Source: Planococcus glaciei (GTDB lineage: Bacteria > Bacillota > Bacilli > Bacillales_A > Planococcaceae). From it: a stretch of 64,000 bases of DNA. The notes under the pieces were generated by a model. It saw only the letters and a program-made list of their open reading frames with translations. It was not told the DNA's origin and made no database searches. Position numbers and translations under genes: made by a program. The stretch lies in assembly GCF_900099655.1 (NCBI RefSeq), contig NZ_FNDC01000005.1, positions 1-64,000 on the forward strand. Reading direction: 5' to 3'. Shown piece after piece: positions 49,741 through 58,368 of the stretch; position 1 is the first letter of the stretch, and every line of letters starts with the position of its first letter.

Positions 49741-51171
49741 GTGGCTACTACACAAACAGCAACAAACACGGCAACTAAACAACAGATCAAAACAGGCCCG
49801 ATCATGGCCGCCCTTTTAGTGGCAGGCTTTGTCGGACTTTTTAGCGAAACGGCATTAAATATTGCTTTGGGAGAACTAAGCCAAATTTTCGCTGTCAACG
49901 CGACAACGGTTCAATGGCTGGCAACAGGCTATTTCTTAACTTTGGGGATTTTAGTACCCGTATCCGGCATTCTGATGCAAAAATTCACTACACGCCAGAT
50001 GTTCATCACTTCGGTTCTGCTGCTTCTTGTCGGGACAATCATAGCAGCATTGGCCCCTGTATTCGGTGTTTTATTACTGGGCCGCGTTATTCAAGCGGCA
50101 GGTCTGGCCATTAACTTGCCTTTGACACAAAACGTCATTTTCACCATTTTCCCGCCAAATAAACGGGGCGCTGCCATGGGAGTCATGGGACTGGTTATGC
50201 TCGCAGGCCCGGCACTTGGCCCAACCATCGCTGGCCTTATTTTAGATACATTGTCTTGGGAATGGATTTTCTGGGTAACAGCGCCGTTTCTATTATTTTC
50301 GCTGATCTTCGGTTTTATTTTCTTGCCGAACGTCAACGAAATCCGCAAAGTTTCAATTGATGCACTTTCGGTCATCCTTTCGACCATCGGATTCGGCGGG
50401 GTTGTTTACGGAGTGAGTACAGCTGGTGAAGCCGGTTGGATGAGTGCGACTGTTCTCGGATCGATCATCATCGGACTTCTTGCAATCATTCTTTTTGCAG
50501 TCCGCCAGATGAAGATGAAAAATCCGATGCTGAACTTAAGAGCATTCCGTTATCCGCTTTTCGTTCTTGGCGTGTTCATGAGTTTCATCACGTTCTTTAA
50601 TATGTTGTCGATGCTCGTCATCTTGCCGATGTACATGCAGATGGCCCTACTGATGGCAGCTTTCACAACCGGATTGGTGCTGCTTCCGGGAAGCTTGCTC
50701 AATTGTATATTAGCGCCGATTATCGGCCGATTCTTTGATAAATACGGACCGCGAGCCGTCATTACGCCAGGTACGATTCTGGTAGCTATCGGTTATATCT
50801 TGTACGCGCAGTTCGGCACAGGTACGCCTGTCTGGTTGATTGTCGTGACATTCATCATCATGATGCTTGGGGTAGGCGCAGTTCTGGCTTCGGTTCAAAC
50901 AAACACATTGAATTCGTTGCCGAAACGATTTTATCCGGATGGCATTGCCATTACACAAACCATACAGCAGGTAGCTGGTGCAATCGGGATTGCAGTAATG
51001 GTTTCGCTTATGGCGGCAAGACAAGGAAGCTTATTGGCCACAACTTCTGCAGCACCAGCTGAAGCCGCAGCCTCAGGATCGTCGCTTGTCTTTACGGTCA
51101 GCTTGATTTTTGCCATCATTAATGTCGTGCTGTCATTATTTCTTAAAAAACCAAGCGCTGCCATTAACTAA
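49741..51171 (+). CDS. DHA2 family MFS drug exporter (EmrB/QacA/LmrB-like)
   Basis: 476 residues with 14 predicted helices. The helix 5 antiporter motif reads GPALGPTIAGLILD, and the N-terminal QWLATGYFLTLGILVPVSG is typical. The start is GTG 49741, with GAGGAG about nine bases upstream. It exports drugs or toxic compounds by proton antiport, and the substrate is unknown. It is controlled by a palindromic operator overlapping its promoter. A UspA gene follows after 51 bases and may be co-transcribed. Confidence 0.92.
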   Translation: MATTQTATNTATKQQIKTGPIMAALLVAGFVGLFSETALNIALGELSQIFAVNATTVQWLATGYFLTLGILVPVSGILMQKFTTRQMFITSVLLLLVGTIIAALAPVFGVLLLGRVIQAAGLAINLPLTQNVIFTIFPPNKRGAAMGVMGLVMLAGPALGPTIAGLILDTLSWEWIFWVTAPFLLFSLIFGFIFLPNVNEIRKVSIDALSVILSTIGFGGVVYGVSTAGEAGWMSATVLGSIIIGLLAIILFAVRQMKMKNPMLNLRAFRYPLFVLGVFMSFITFFNMLSMLVILPMYMQMALLMAAFTTGLVLLPGSLLNCILAPIIGRFFDKYGPRAVITPGTILVAIGYILYAQFGTGTPVWLIVVTFIIMMLGVGAVLASVQTNTLNSLPKRFYPDGIAITQTIQQVAGAIGIAVMVSLMAARQGSLLATTSAAPAEAAASGSSLVFTVSLIFAIINVVLSLFLKKPSAAIN

Positions 51172-51222
51172 TTTGCACTGAACTCACAGCGTTTAATTTG
51201 TATTAGAAGGGAAGTAAGAAAA

Positions 51223-51660
51223 ATGGCAAATCATTATCAGAACATCGTAGTTGCAATCGACGGATCCCAAGAAGCGGAGTACGCATTCCGGAAATCAATC
51301 GATGTTGCAACACGCAATGCCGGGGCTGTTTTAAACCTGGTGAATGTCATCGATACGCGTGCTTTTGAAGCATACGAACGGACAAGCATTGACAGTGCCC
51401 AACAAACTTCGGAAGAAATGCTGAACCGCTATAAAGCGGAAGCAGAGCGCCAAGGCATCAAAGATGTAAAATTGGCCATTGAATACGGTGCACCGAAAAC
51501 CGTCATCACCAAAGAACTTTCTAACTTAACCGGCGCGGATTTAATCATCTGCGGTGCTACCGGAGTAAGCGGCGTTGAGCGTTTTCTGCTTGGCTCTGTA
51601 TCAGAATCCATCGTTCGTTCAGCGAAATGCGATGTCTTGGTCATCCGTACACCGGAGTGA
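51223..51660 (+). CDS. Universal stress protein (UspA family)
   Basis: 145 residues of a single Usp domain. IVVAIDGSQEAEYAFRKSIDVA is at the N-terminus, and the ATP-binding motif GATGVSGVERFLLGSVSESIVRSA (G-x2-G-x9-G-S) is near 110-133. The protein probably binds ATP and dimerises. The usual regulation by stress or growth arrest is not visible here. AGAAGGGAAG precedes ATG 51223. Confidence 0.93.
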   Translation: MANHYQNIVVAIDGSQEAEYAFRKSIDVATRNAGAVLNLVNVIDTRAFEAYERTSIDSAQQTSEEMLNRYKAEAERQGIKDVKLAIEYGAPKTVITKELSNLTGADLIICGATGVSGVERFLLGSVSESIVRSAKCDVLVIRTPE

Positions 51661-51690
51661 AAATTAATCGTATAGGAATGGAACTTTTTA

Positions 51691-51728
51691 AGATCCCTCG
51701 TGAAGCATGTCTTCATGGGGGATTTTTT
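51691..51728 (+). terminator. Terminator of the exporter/UspA unit
   Basis: GATCCCTCgtGAAG pairs with CTTCatGGGGGATT and is followed by T6. Confidence 0.8.
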
Positions 51729-51790
51729 GTGCTTCTTAGTACTTTCGCTTAAAAAGCTAAAAAATTACAGTTAATGTTAAAAGAGTGCTG

Positions 51791-51806
51791 ATGATAACGC
51801 TTACAT
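51791..51806 (+). promoter_or_regulatory. CcpA catabolite-response element of the sugar ABC operon
   Basis: ATGATAACGCTTACAT, read as ATGTAAGCGTTATCAT on the other strand, matches the cre pattern at all fixed positions. It lies 67 bases upstream of the sugar-binding protein start, consistent with glucose repression. Confidence 0.75.
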
Positions 51807-51872
51807 TTGGTGTTCTGAAATTTATACTGAACTTGTACTTAATTTTATTTATAAAGGGAGAGGGGTTAGAAG

Positions 51873-53003
51873 ATGAGAAGAAATTCCAAAGGCTTCTTGT
51901 TATTCGTGATTTTGGCCGTGTTCGCTTTGATCGCTGCTGGATGCAATGGCGGAGGAGAAGAAGGTTCAGGGTCTGGTTCAAGTTCGGGTGTAGATATTGG
52001 GATTGTCTTGCCGACAAAAGATGAGCCGCGTTGGGTCCAGGATGAAGAACGCTTTAAAGCAGCGTTGGCAGATTCGGATTATTCGACTGAAATCCTGTTC
52101 AGCCAAGGGTCTTCAGCAAAAGAGAAAGAAAACGTGGAAGCACTGTTGAACAAAGGCATCAAAGTCCTGATCATCACGCCGCATGACGGAGCAGCAGCTG
52201 CTGCCGCAGTGGAAGCTGCGAAAAAGGACGATGTCACGGTGATCGCTTATGACCGTTTGATCACCGATACGGATGCTGTTGATTATTACGTAACATTCGA
52301 TTCATTGGCAGTAGGGGCTGCACAAGCCCAGTATTTGGTGGACAATGCAGAAGGCACGGGCGTACCGCTTTACTTGTATGCAGGGGCATCTTCTGACAAC
52401 AACGCATTCTTATTCTTCCAGGGCGCATGGGAAGTGCTGCAGCCGAAAATTGCAGATGGCACATTCAAAATTGCCAACTCCAGCCAAGCGGAAGCTTTGA
52501 AGGATACAAAAGAACTGAACCGTGACCAGTTGAGCCAGATTATCGGCCAGGTCACAACCAACTGGGATCCGAACGAATCCAAAAACAAAGCACAGACGCA
52601 TTTGACTTCTGTCGGCGACGACATGAAAGGCAATGTAGCCATCCTTGCACCAAATGACGGCACTGCCCGTTCGATTGCCGATGTATTTGCATCAGACACG
52701 GCCGTAACGGATTACATGATTACCGGACAGGATGCAGAGAAAGCTTCCGTCCAGTACATCATCGATGAAAAACAATCGATGACCGTATTCAAAGATGTGC
52801 GCACATTGGTGGAAGATGCAATGGGCATGGCAGTTGAAATCATGGACGGCAACACACCGGAAACAACGGGTTCTTACGACAACGGCATGACGGAAGTAAA
52901 AGCGAAGCAAACAGACGTCATCGTTGTGGACAAAGAAAACGTCAAAGCGGAATTGATCGATTCCGAGTATTACAAAGCGGATGAATTTACGGGCTTAGAG
53001 TAA
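51873..53003 (+). CDS. Sugar ABC transporter substrate-binding lipoprotein (XylF/ChvE-like)
   Basis: 376 residues. The lipobox AAGC (Cys24) is followed by a Gly/Ser linker and a periplasmic-binding-protein fold with VDIGIVLPTKDEPRWVQDEERFKAAL, NKGIKVLIITPHDGAAAAAAVEAAKK and GQDAEKASVQYI. The closest general pattern is the multiple-sugar/xylose-binding group (ChvE, XylF). Operon order binding protein, ATPase, permease matches xylFGH/chvE-gguAB. AAAGGGAGAGGGG precedes ATG 51873, and a cre site lies just upstream. Confidence 0.88.
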   Translation: MRRNSKGFLLFVILAVFALIAAGCNGGGEEGSGSGSSSGVDIGIVLPTKDEPRWVQDEERFKAALADSDYSTEILFSQGSSAKEKENVEALLNKGIKVLIITPHDGAAAAAAVEAAKKDDVTVIAYDRLITDTDAVDYYVTFDSLAVGAAQAQYLVDNAEGTGVPLYLYAGASSDNNAFLFFQGAWEVLQPKIADGTFKIANSSQAEALKDTKELNRDQLSQIIGQVTTNWDPNESKNKAQTHLTSVGDDMKGNVAILAPNDGTARSIADVFASDTAVTDYMITGQDAEKASVQYIIDEKQSMTVFKDVRTLVEDAMGMAVEIMDGNTPETTGSYDNGMTEVKAKQTDVIVVDKENVKAELIDSEYYKADEFTGLE

Positions 53004-53089
53004 AAATCACATAGGACGGAAGAAATAGTGGTAGAACCTTCTATCACTATTTCTCCATTCCTTGGTGTTTGCGCAAGGGAGGCGAAGAA

Positions 53090-54610
53090 ATGAGCGACTA
53101 TATTTTAGAAATGAAGAACATCTCGAAATCGTTTACCGGGGTGAAAGCCCTGTCGGATGTCAACTTCAAGGTGGAACGCGGAGAAATCCATTGCTTGATC
53201 GGAGAAAACGGCGCCGGCAAATCGACGCTTATGAAAGTTCTGAGCGGCGTTTATCCTCACGGCACATACGAAGGCGATATCGTTTTTGAAGGGAAAGTCC
53301 AGCAGTTCAACGAAATCAACGACAGCGTAAAAGCAGGCATCGGCATCATTTATCAGGAACTTGCGCTGTTCCCGGATTTGACGGTATACGAGAACATCTT
53401 CGCCGGCAATGAAATCCGGAAAGGCCCATTTGTCGATTGGAATGAAACCATTGTCCAGTCATCCAAATTGCTGCAGAAAGTAAAGTTGAAAGTGGACCCG
53501 GAAACTTTGATCAAAGATTTAGGTGTAGGCAAACAGCAGCTCGTTGAAATTGCAAAATCGCTCAGCAAAGATGTGAAACTGTTGATTCTCGATGAACCGA
53601 CAGCTGCTTTAAATGAAAACGACAGCGACAACTTATTGGAGTTATTAAAAGAACTGAAAAGCCAGGGAATCACCTGCATCATGATTTCCCACAAATTGAA
53701 GGAAGTCATTTCGATTGCCGACAAAGCGACCATTTTGCGCGATGGCAAAACCATTGTCACATTGGACGCCCATAAAGGGGAGTTGTCGGAGAGCGTTATC
53801 ATTAAAAATATGGTAGGCCGTGAAATCGAAGATGTGTTTCCAAAGCGGATAGAGAAGAAAATCGGGGAGACGGTTCTTCAGCTGAAAGACTGGTCCGCAT
53901 ATGACCCGGAACTCGCACGCCAAGTGGTGAAACACGCCAACCTGGAAGTGAAAAAAGGGGAAATCATCGGCATCGCGGGATTGATGGGGTCGGGCCGGAC
54001 AGAGCTCGCACTCAGCATTTTCGGCAATCCGAAAAACTATAGGCTGCAAGGCGAACTCGAGGTTTTTGGAAAACAGCGAACGCTGAAACACACGAGCGAC
54101 GCCATCAAAGCTGGGATTGCTTATGTAACCGAAGACCGGAAAGGAAACGGGCTGTTTTTGATCAAAGACATCAAAAGCAATGTCACCGCGGCGCATCTGA
54201 AAGGGATTTCGGCAAGAGGCGTCCTCAATTTGAACGAAGAAGTGAAAGTCGGAACAGATTACAAAAATTCACTGCGGATCAAAGCCAATTCGCTTGAGCA
54301 GGCGGTTGGAAAATTGAGCGGCGGCAACCAGCAAAAAGTATCGCTGGGCAAATGGCTGTTTACTGGACCTAAAATTTTGATCCTGGATGAACCGACGCGC
54401 GGAATTGATGTCGGAGCAAAATTCGAGATTTATACCATTATGAACCAACTGATCAAAGAAGGATTAAGCATCATCATGATCTCGTCCGAATTGAATGAAA
54501 TCATCGGCATGAGCGACCGCGTCTATGTCATGGCGGAAGGTGCCATAAAAGGTGAATTAACAATAGAAGAAACGACTCAGGAAGCCATTATGGAGCTTGC
54601 GACGCAATAG
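53090..54610 (+). CDS. Sugar ABC transporter ATP-binding protein (XylG/GguA-like)
   Basis: 506 residues with tandem ABC domains. The first has a full Walker A GENGAGKST and Walker B LLILDEPTAAL. The second has the degenerate Walker A GLMGSGRTEL and signature LSGGNQQKV normal for sugar importers of the CUT2 class. The frame extends to 53069, but GGGAGGCG six bases before ATG 53090 supports MSDYILEMKN. It is followed after 11 bases by the permease gene. Confidence 0.93.
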   Translation: MSDYILEMKNISKSFTGVKALSDVNFKVERGEIHCLIGENGAGKSTLMKVLSGVYPHGTYEGDIVFEGKVQQFNEINDSVKAGIGIIYQELALFPDLTVYENIFAGNEIRKGPFVDWNETIVQSSKLLQKVKLKVDPETLIKDLGVGKQQLVEIAKSLSKDVKLLILDEPTAALNENDSDNLLELLKELKSQGITCIMISHKLKEVISIADKATILRDGKTIVTLDAHKGELSESVIIKNMVGREIEDVFPKRIEKKIGETVLQLKDWSAYDPELARQVVKHANLEVKKGEIIGIAGLMGSGRTELALSIFGNPKNYRLQGELEVFGKQRTLKHTSDAIKAGIAYVTEDRKGNGLFLIKDIKSNVTAAHLKGISARGVLNLNEEVKVGTDYKNSLRIKANSLEQAVGKLSGGNQQKVSLGKWLFTGPKILILDEPTRGIDVGAKFEIYTIMNQLIKEGLSIIMISSELNEIIGMSDRVYVMAEGAIKGELTIEETTQEAIMELATQ

Positions 54611-54621
54611 GGGGTAGAACA

Positions 54622-55797
54622 ATGGGTTTTTTAGCAGAAGCAAAACATTTGATCAAAGCGAATATCCGCGATTACGGAATGTACATCGCCTTGCTTGTGA
54701 TTATACTGACGTTTACGTTTATGACAGACGGCTTGTTCATGTCTTCACGTAACATCAGCAATTTACTCGATTCAACCGGGTATATTGCCGTTCTGGCCGT
54801 CGGCATGACTTTGGTCATCGTCATTCGGCACATCGACTTGTCGGTCGGATTTTTAGCCGGCTTTTTGGGCGCGATTGCCGCGATTTTCCTGTCGCAAATG
54901 GGCATGTCCGTTTTTCTGGTCATTCCGATCGTCTTGATTTTTGGCGTTATCATCGGGTTGTTCAACGGATTTTTGATCGCCAAAGTCGGCATTCCGGCGT
55001 TCGTGGCTACCTTAGCCGGAATGCTGTTTTTCCGGGGAGCTTTGCTGAATGTCACAGAAGGCACCGGGACAATCATCGTCAACAACGATGGCTTTAACGC
55101 ACTGGGCAACGGATTTATCCCGTCGCTTATGGAAATCAACGGATTGCATCTATTGTCGCTGTTGATGGGGCTTGCCGGGATTTTGCTGTACATCTACAGC
55201 GAAATTTCAAACCGCCGGAACAAAGCGAAATACGGATTTGAAGTGGTTTCGTTTAAAATTTTCATCGTGAAGCTCGTGTTTGTGTCCTTTATTATCGGCT
55301 ATATTACGTGGATTCTCGCGGGTTACAACGGCTTCTCCTGGACGGTGGTCATCATGCTGCTGGTCGTTGTCATCTATCATTTCCTGGCGACGAAGACCGT
55401 CCTGGGCCGCAACATTTATGCAGTCGGAAGCAATCCGGAAGCCGCCCATTTAAGCGGGATCAACGTCACGAAAATCACGCTTTTTGTTTTTGGGTCGATG
55501 GGGATGCTTGCTGCCCTTTCCGGCATTCTGTTTACTTCACGCCTGCAATCGGCCACAACGACTGCCGGGACGCTATTCGAACTTGATGCCATCGCGGCTG
55601 CCTATGTCGGCGGGGTTTCTTCTGCGGGCGGCGTCGGGAAAGTGACCGGTGCGATTATCGGAGCCATCGTTATGGCTTCGCTGTCGAGCGGCATGAACTT
55701 GCTTGGAACCGGGATTTCGTATCAATACATGATCCGCGGCGGCGTTTTGGCTTTGGCTGTAATTTTTGATGTGATGACCCGGAAACAACGGGCGTAA
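54622..55797 (+). CDS. Sugar ABC transporter permease (XylH/GguB-like)
   Basis: 391 residues with about ten membrane helices. RHIDLSVGFLAGFLGAIAA and the C-terminal AAYVGGVSSAGGVGKVTGAIIGAIVMASL glycine-rich segment are typical of CUT2 permeases. At 391 residues it is the long XylH/GguB type, not the roughly 320-residue RbsC type, which supports xylose or related sugars. GGGGGTAG precedes ATG 54622. Confidence 0.92.
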   Translation: MGFLAEAKHLIKANIRDYGMYIALLVIILTFTFMTDGLFMSSRNISNLLDSTGYIAVLAVGMTLVIVIRHIDLSVGFLAGFLGAIAAIFLSQMGMSVFLVIPIVLIFGVIIGLFNGFLIAKVGIPAFVATLAGMLFFRGALLNVTEGTGTIIVNNDGFNALGNGFIPSLMEINGLHLLSLLMGLAGILLYIYSEISNRRNKAKYGFEVVSFKIFIVKLVFVSFIIGYITWILAGYNGFSWTVVIMLLVVVIYHFLATKTVLGRNIYAVGSNPEAAHLSGINVTKITLFVFGSMGMLAALSGILFTSRLQSATTTAGTLFELDAIAAAYVGGVSSAGGVGKVTGAIIGAIVMASLSSGMNLLGTGISYQYMIRGGVLALAVIFDVMTRKQRA

Positions 55798-55812
55798 GCA
55801 TTAAGTAAAACC

Positions 55813-55845
55813 GGCGTCTTCTTGCTTAAAGAAGGCGCTTTTTCT
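55813..55845 (+). terminator. Terminator of the sugar ABC operon
   Basis: GGCGTCTTCTT pairs with AAGAAGGCGC(T) (one G-T) and is followed by T5. It separates the transporter from the downstream sensor operon. Confidence 0.75.
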
Positions 55846-55924
55846 ATATACGGAAAGTGATTGTGAATTTTCTGGCAAATGATATGATAAAAGCAGTTAG
55901 GACACGGAAAAGGAGCTGCACAAC

Positions 55925-56905
55925 ATGAGAAAAAAAGTCGTCGTCATCCTTTGTATGCTCTGTGCGGTTTTGGGATTTTTTACATTCATGTCAGCTGGAA
56001 AGGCATTCCGCTCCGATTGGCAATTGCCGTCGAGTGTCCCGGAAAACCAGGAAAAACCTCGCCTGGTCCTCGTTACCCAGGAAATGAAAACACCGTTTTG
56101 GAATCAAGTGGCAGCAGGGGCATCGAACGAAGCGGAAAAAGAAGGCGTCAGCCTCGAAGTATGGGGAAGCTACGGCAATGACCAGGACGAATTTTTAAAG
56201 CAAATTGAAATCGCCCTTCATTCCAAAGTGGACGGCGTCATCGTCCAAGGCCTGGATACCGAGGAATTCAAGGAACTGACGAAGATCAAAGCGGCGTCCT
56301 ATGGCATTCCGGTGGTAACGGTGGCGAATGACGTGCCGGTTGCCGAGAGCTTGCGGAAAACCTATGTGGGATCAGACCAGTTTGCGGCGGGAAAACGGTT
56401 GGCGGAGCAATTGGTCGACAACATGGGAAGTGAAGGGCAGGTCGTCGTTCTTACAAATAGCGAACAGGCCTATAGCCAACAGCAGCGCCTTCAGGGAATG
56501 GAGGAAGTCTTGAACGTGCATTCCGGCCTCCAAGTGGTGCTGGTAGAAAGCGGCGATTCCACTGAAGAAGTGATTGAAACGACGCAAAATGTGCTGAACC
56601 AGGTGCCGGGAGCCGATGCCTTTATCGCGCTTAACGCCAACCATGTCGGGACGATGATGCAGGAAATCAGCAGGCGTTCGGCTCTTGAACGCTTCCATAT
56701 TTATTCGTTTGACGACGGCGCGGACATTCCGGCGCTGCTGACGCAAGGCGGTTTGGATGCGGTGATTGGCCAGTCCCCTGAAAAAATGGGCAGCATGAGC
56801 GTCGAATTGATCATGGATTGGCTGAACAACGAAAAAGTTCCGCTGGATCCGGATGGTTATTTTACGGATATCCGGATTTTGGAAGGGGCGAAAAAACGCC
56901 CATGA
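55925..56905 (+). CDS. Membrane-anchored sugar-binding sensor protein (XylFII-like)
   Basis: 326 residues. One N-terminal hydrophobic anchor (about 4-24) has no lipobox Cys after it, followed by a RbsB-like periplasmic-binding fold (PRLVLVTQEMKTPFWNQVAAGASNEAEKEGV; VDGVIVQGLDTEEF; VGSDQFAAGKRLAEQL). It overlaps the kinase gene by four bases (ATGA). This coupling matches XylFII of clostridia, where a sugar-binding protein presents xylose to a LytS-type kinase. It more likely senses sugar than transports it. AAAGGAGC precedes ATG 55925. Confidence 0.82.
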   Translation: MRKKVVVILCMLCAVLGFFTFMSAGKAFRSDWQLPSSVPENQEKPRLVLVTQEMKTPFWNQVAAGASNEAEKEGVSLEVWGSYGNDQDEFLKQIEIALHSKVDGVIVQGLDTEEFKELTKIKAASYGIPVVTVANDVPVAESLRKTYVGSDQFAAGKRLAEQLVDNMGSEGQVVVLTNSEQAYSQQQRLQGMEEVLNVHSGLQVVLVESGDSTEEVIETTQNVLNQVPGADAFIALNANHVGTMMQEISRRSALERFHIYSFDDGADIPALLTQGGLDAVIGQSPEKMGSMSVELIMDWLNNEKVPLDPDGYFTDIRILEGAKKRP

Positions 56906-58368
56906 ACACAATACAAAAAAAGATTTGGGTGCTGGCTTCCGTTGTTCTTGCCATCATGATCGCCATTTGGCTGACGCTGACGTTCTATAACCAGAAAATG
57001 CAGACGCAGTACAACGACATCCTGCAGCGCTATTTGCAGATGAATGAAGTGACCAGCTCAAGCCAGGACATTGTCGCCAATTTGAACCGGTACTTGATGA
57101 TTCCGACAGCGGGCAACGAAGCCGAGCTTGAAGAAAGCCGCGAGCGGCTGCTGAGCGTCCAGTCGACCGTCTATGAGCTGCGCAATGTGGACAATGAATT
57201 CATTTTGACCAATTACAGCCACTTAATCGACAGTTTTATTGAAACGGTGGACCGTTCGGTGATGTTCCAGGAGCAGGGGGAAGCGGAATCCGCTTTGGCA
57301 GAATTTGCGGAGGCATCGAACATCTCGCTTTATATTTCCGAAATGACGTTAAGCATTTTTGATACTGAGCTAAAAACCTATGAACGCTTTTACCGGGGCA
57401 TCATCAGCCAGTCGGAAGAGCTGGAGAAACTGGGCGTTTGGCTGCTGCTGCTGATTACCTTGGTGCTTGTGCTGTTTACGTATTTGTTTTCGCGCAGCAT
57501 CACCAAACCGGTGCAGCAATTGACCAAAGCGGCCAACGAACTGGCAATCGGCCGGTTTGACCGGCCCATCAAAGTGGATTCGAACGATGAGATCTCGTTT
57601 TTGGCCAAAACTTTTGACCATATGCGCAGCAACATCAATGCATTGATCCTGGAGATTCAGAAAAAAGCCCAGCTTGAGCGGGAGCTGCAGGAAAGCAAAA
57701 TGCTGCTGCAGGAAAGCCAGCTGCGCAATTTGCAAAACCAGATCAATCCCCATTTCCTATTCAATACGCTGAACACGTTGTCGAAAAAAGCGTATCTCGA
57801 CGGTGCGGAAGAAACGAGTGATTTGCTGGTCAGCGTGGCGGGCCTCTTGCGCTACAACTTAAAGCGGATGGACAAAGCAGTCTCGCTTTACGAAGAAGTG
57901 TATGTGCTTCAGCAGTACATCGACATCCAGAAAGCCCGCTACAGCGACCGCCTGAAATTCCACGCAGACGTACAAGAGTCTGCACTGGGCTTTCAAATTC
58001 CAGGGCTGACATTGCAGCCGCTGATTGAAAACGCGGTCATCCATGCCATCGAGCCGGAAGAAGACGGCGGCGAGATATGGTTTCGCATCCAGGAAGTCGG
58101 AGACGAAGTATGGATTGAAATTGAAGATAACGGGCCGGGCATTGATGAAGAAAAACAGCGGCAGCTTCTGGAGCAGGCCATCATCTCGAAAGAAGGGCAT
58201 TCAACCGGCATCGGATTCGGCAATGTACTGAAGCGGCTGAACCTTTTCTTTGGACGGGAAGGCCTTGTTGAAATCGATAGTGAAGTCGGCCAAGGAACGA
58301 AAATTACATTGAAATTGCCAAAAGTAAAGGGGGTCCAAAATCATGGTCAAGCTGCTCATAGTGGATGA
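56902..58368 (+). CDS. Sensor histidine kinase (YesM/LytS type)
   Basis: 488 residues. Two membrane helices (about 8-28 and 178-197) flank an extracytoplasmic four-helix sensor region. A HAMP domain follows (SRSITKPVQQLTKAANELAIGRFDRPI), then the His_kinase domain with His284 in QINPHFLFNTLNTL and a HATPase with NAVIHAI and GPGID. The start is ATG 56902, overlapping the previous stop. The large extracytoplasmic region probably contacts the sugar-binding sensor encoded just before. It overlaps the response-regulator gene by 26 bases. Confidence 0.93.
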   Translation: MNTIQKKIWVLASVVLAIMIAIWLTLTFYNQKMQTQYNDILQRYLQMNEVTSSSQDIVANLNRYLMIPTAGNEAELEESRERLLSVQSTVYELRNVDNEFILTNYSHLIDSFIETVDRSVMFQEQGEAESALAEFAEASNISLYISEMTLSIFDTELKTYERFYRGIISQSEELEKLGVWLLLLITLVLVLFTYLFSRSITKPVQQLTKAANELAIGRFDRPIKVDSNDEISFLAKTFDHMRSNINALILEIQKKAQLERELQESKMLLQESQLRNLQNQINPHFLFNTLNTLSKKAYLDGAEETSDLLVSVAGLLRYNLKRMDKAVSLYEEVYVLQQYIDIQKARYSDRLKFHADVQESALGFQIPGLTLQPLIENAVIHAIEPEEDGGEIWFRIQEVGDEVWIEIEDNGPGIDEEKQRQLLEQAIISKEGHSTGIGFGNVLKRLNLFFGREGLVEIDSEVGQGTKITLKLPKVKGVQNHGQAAHSG

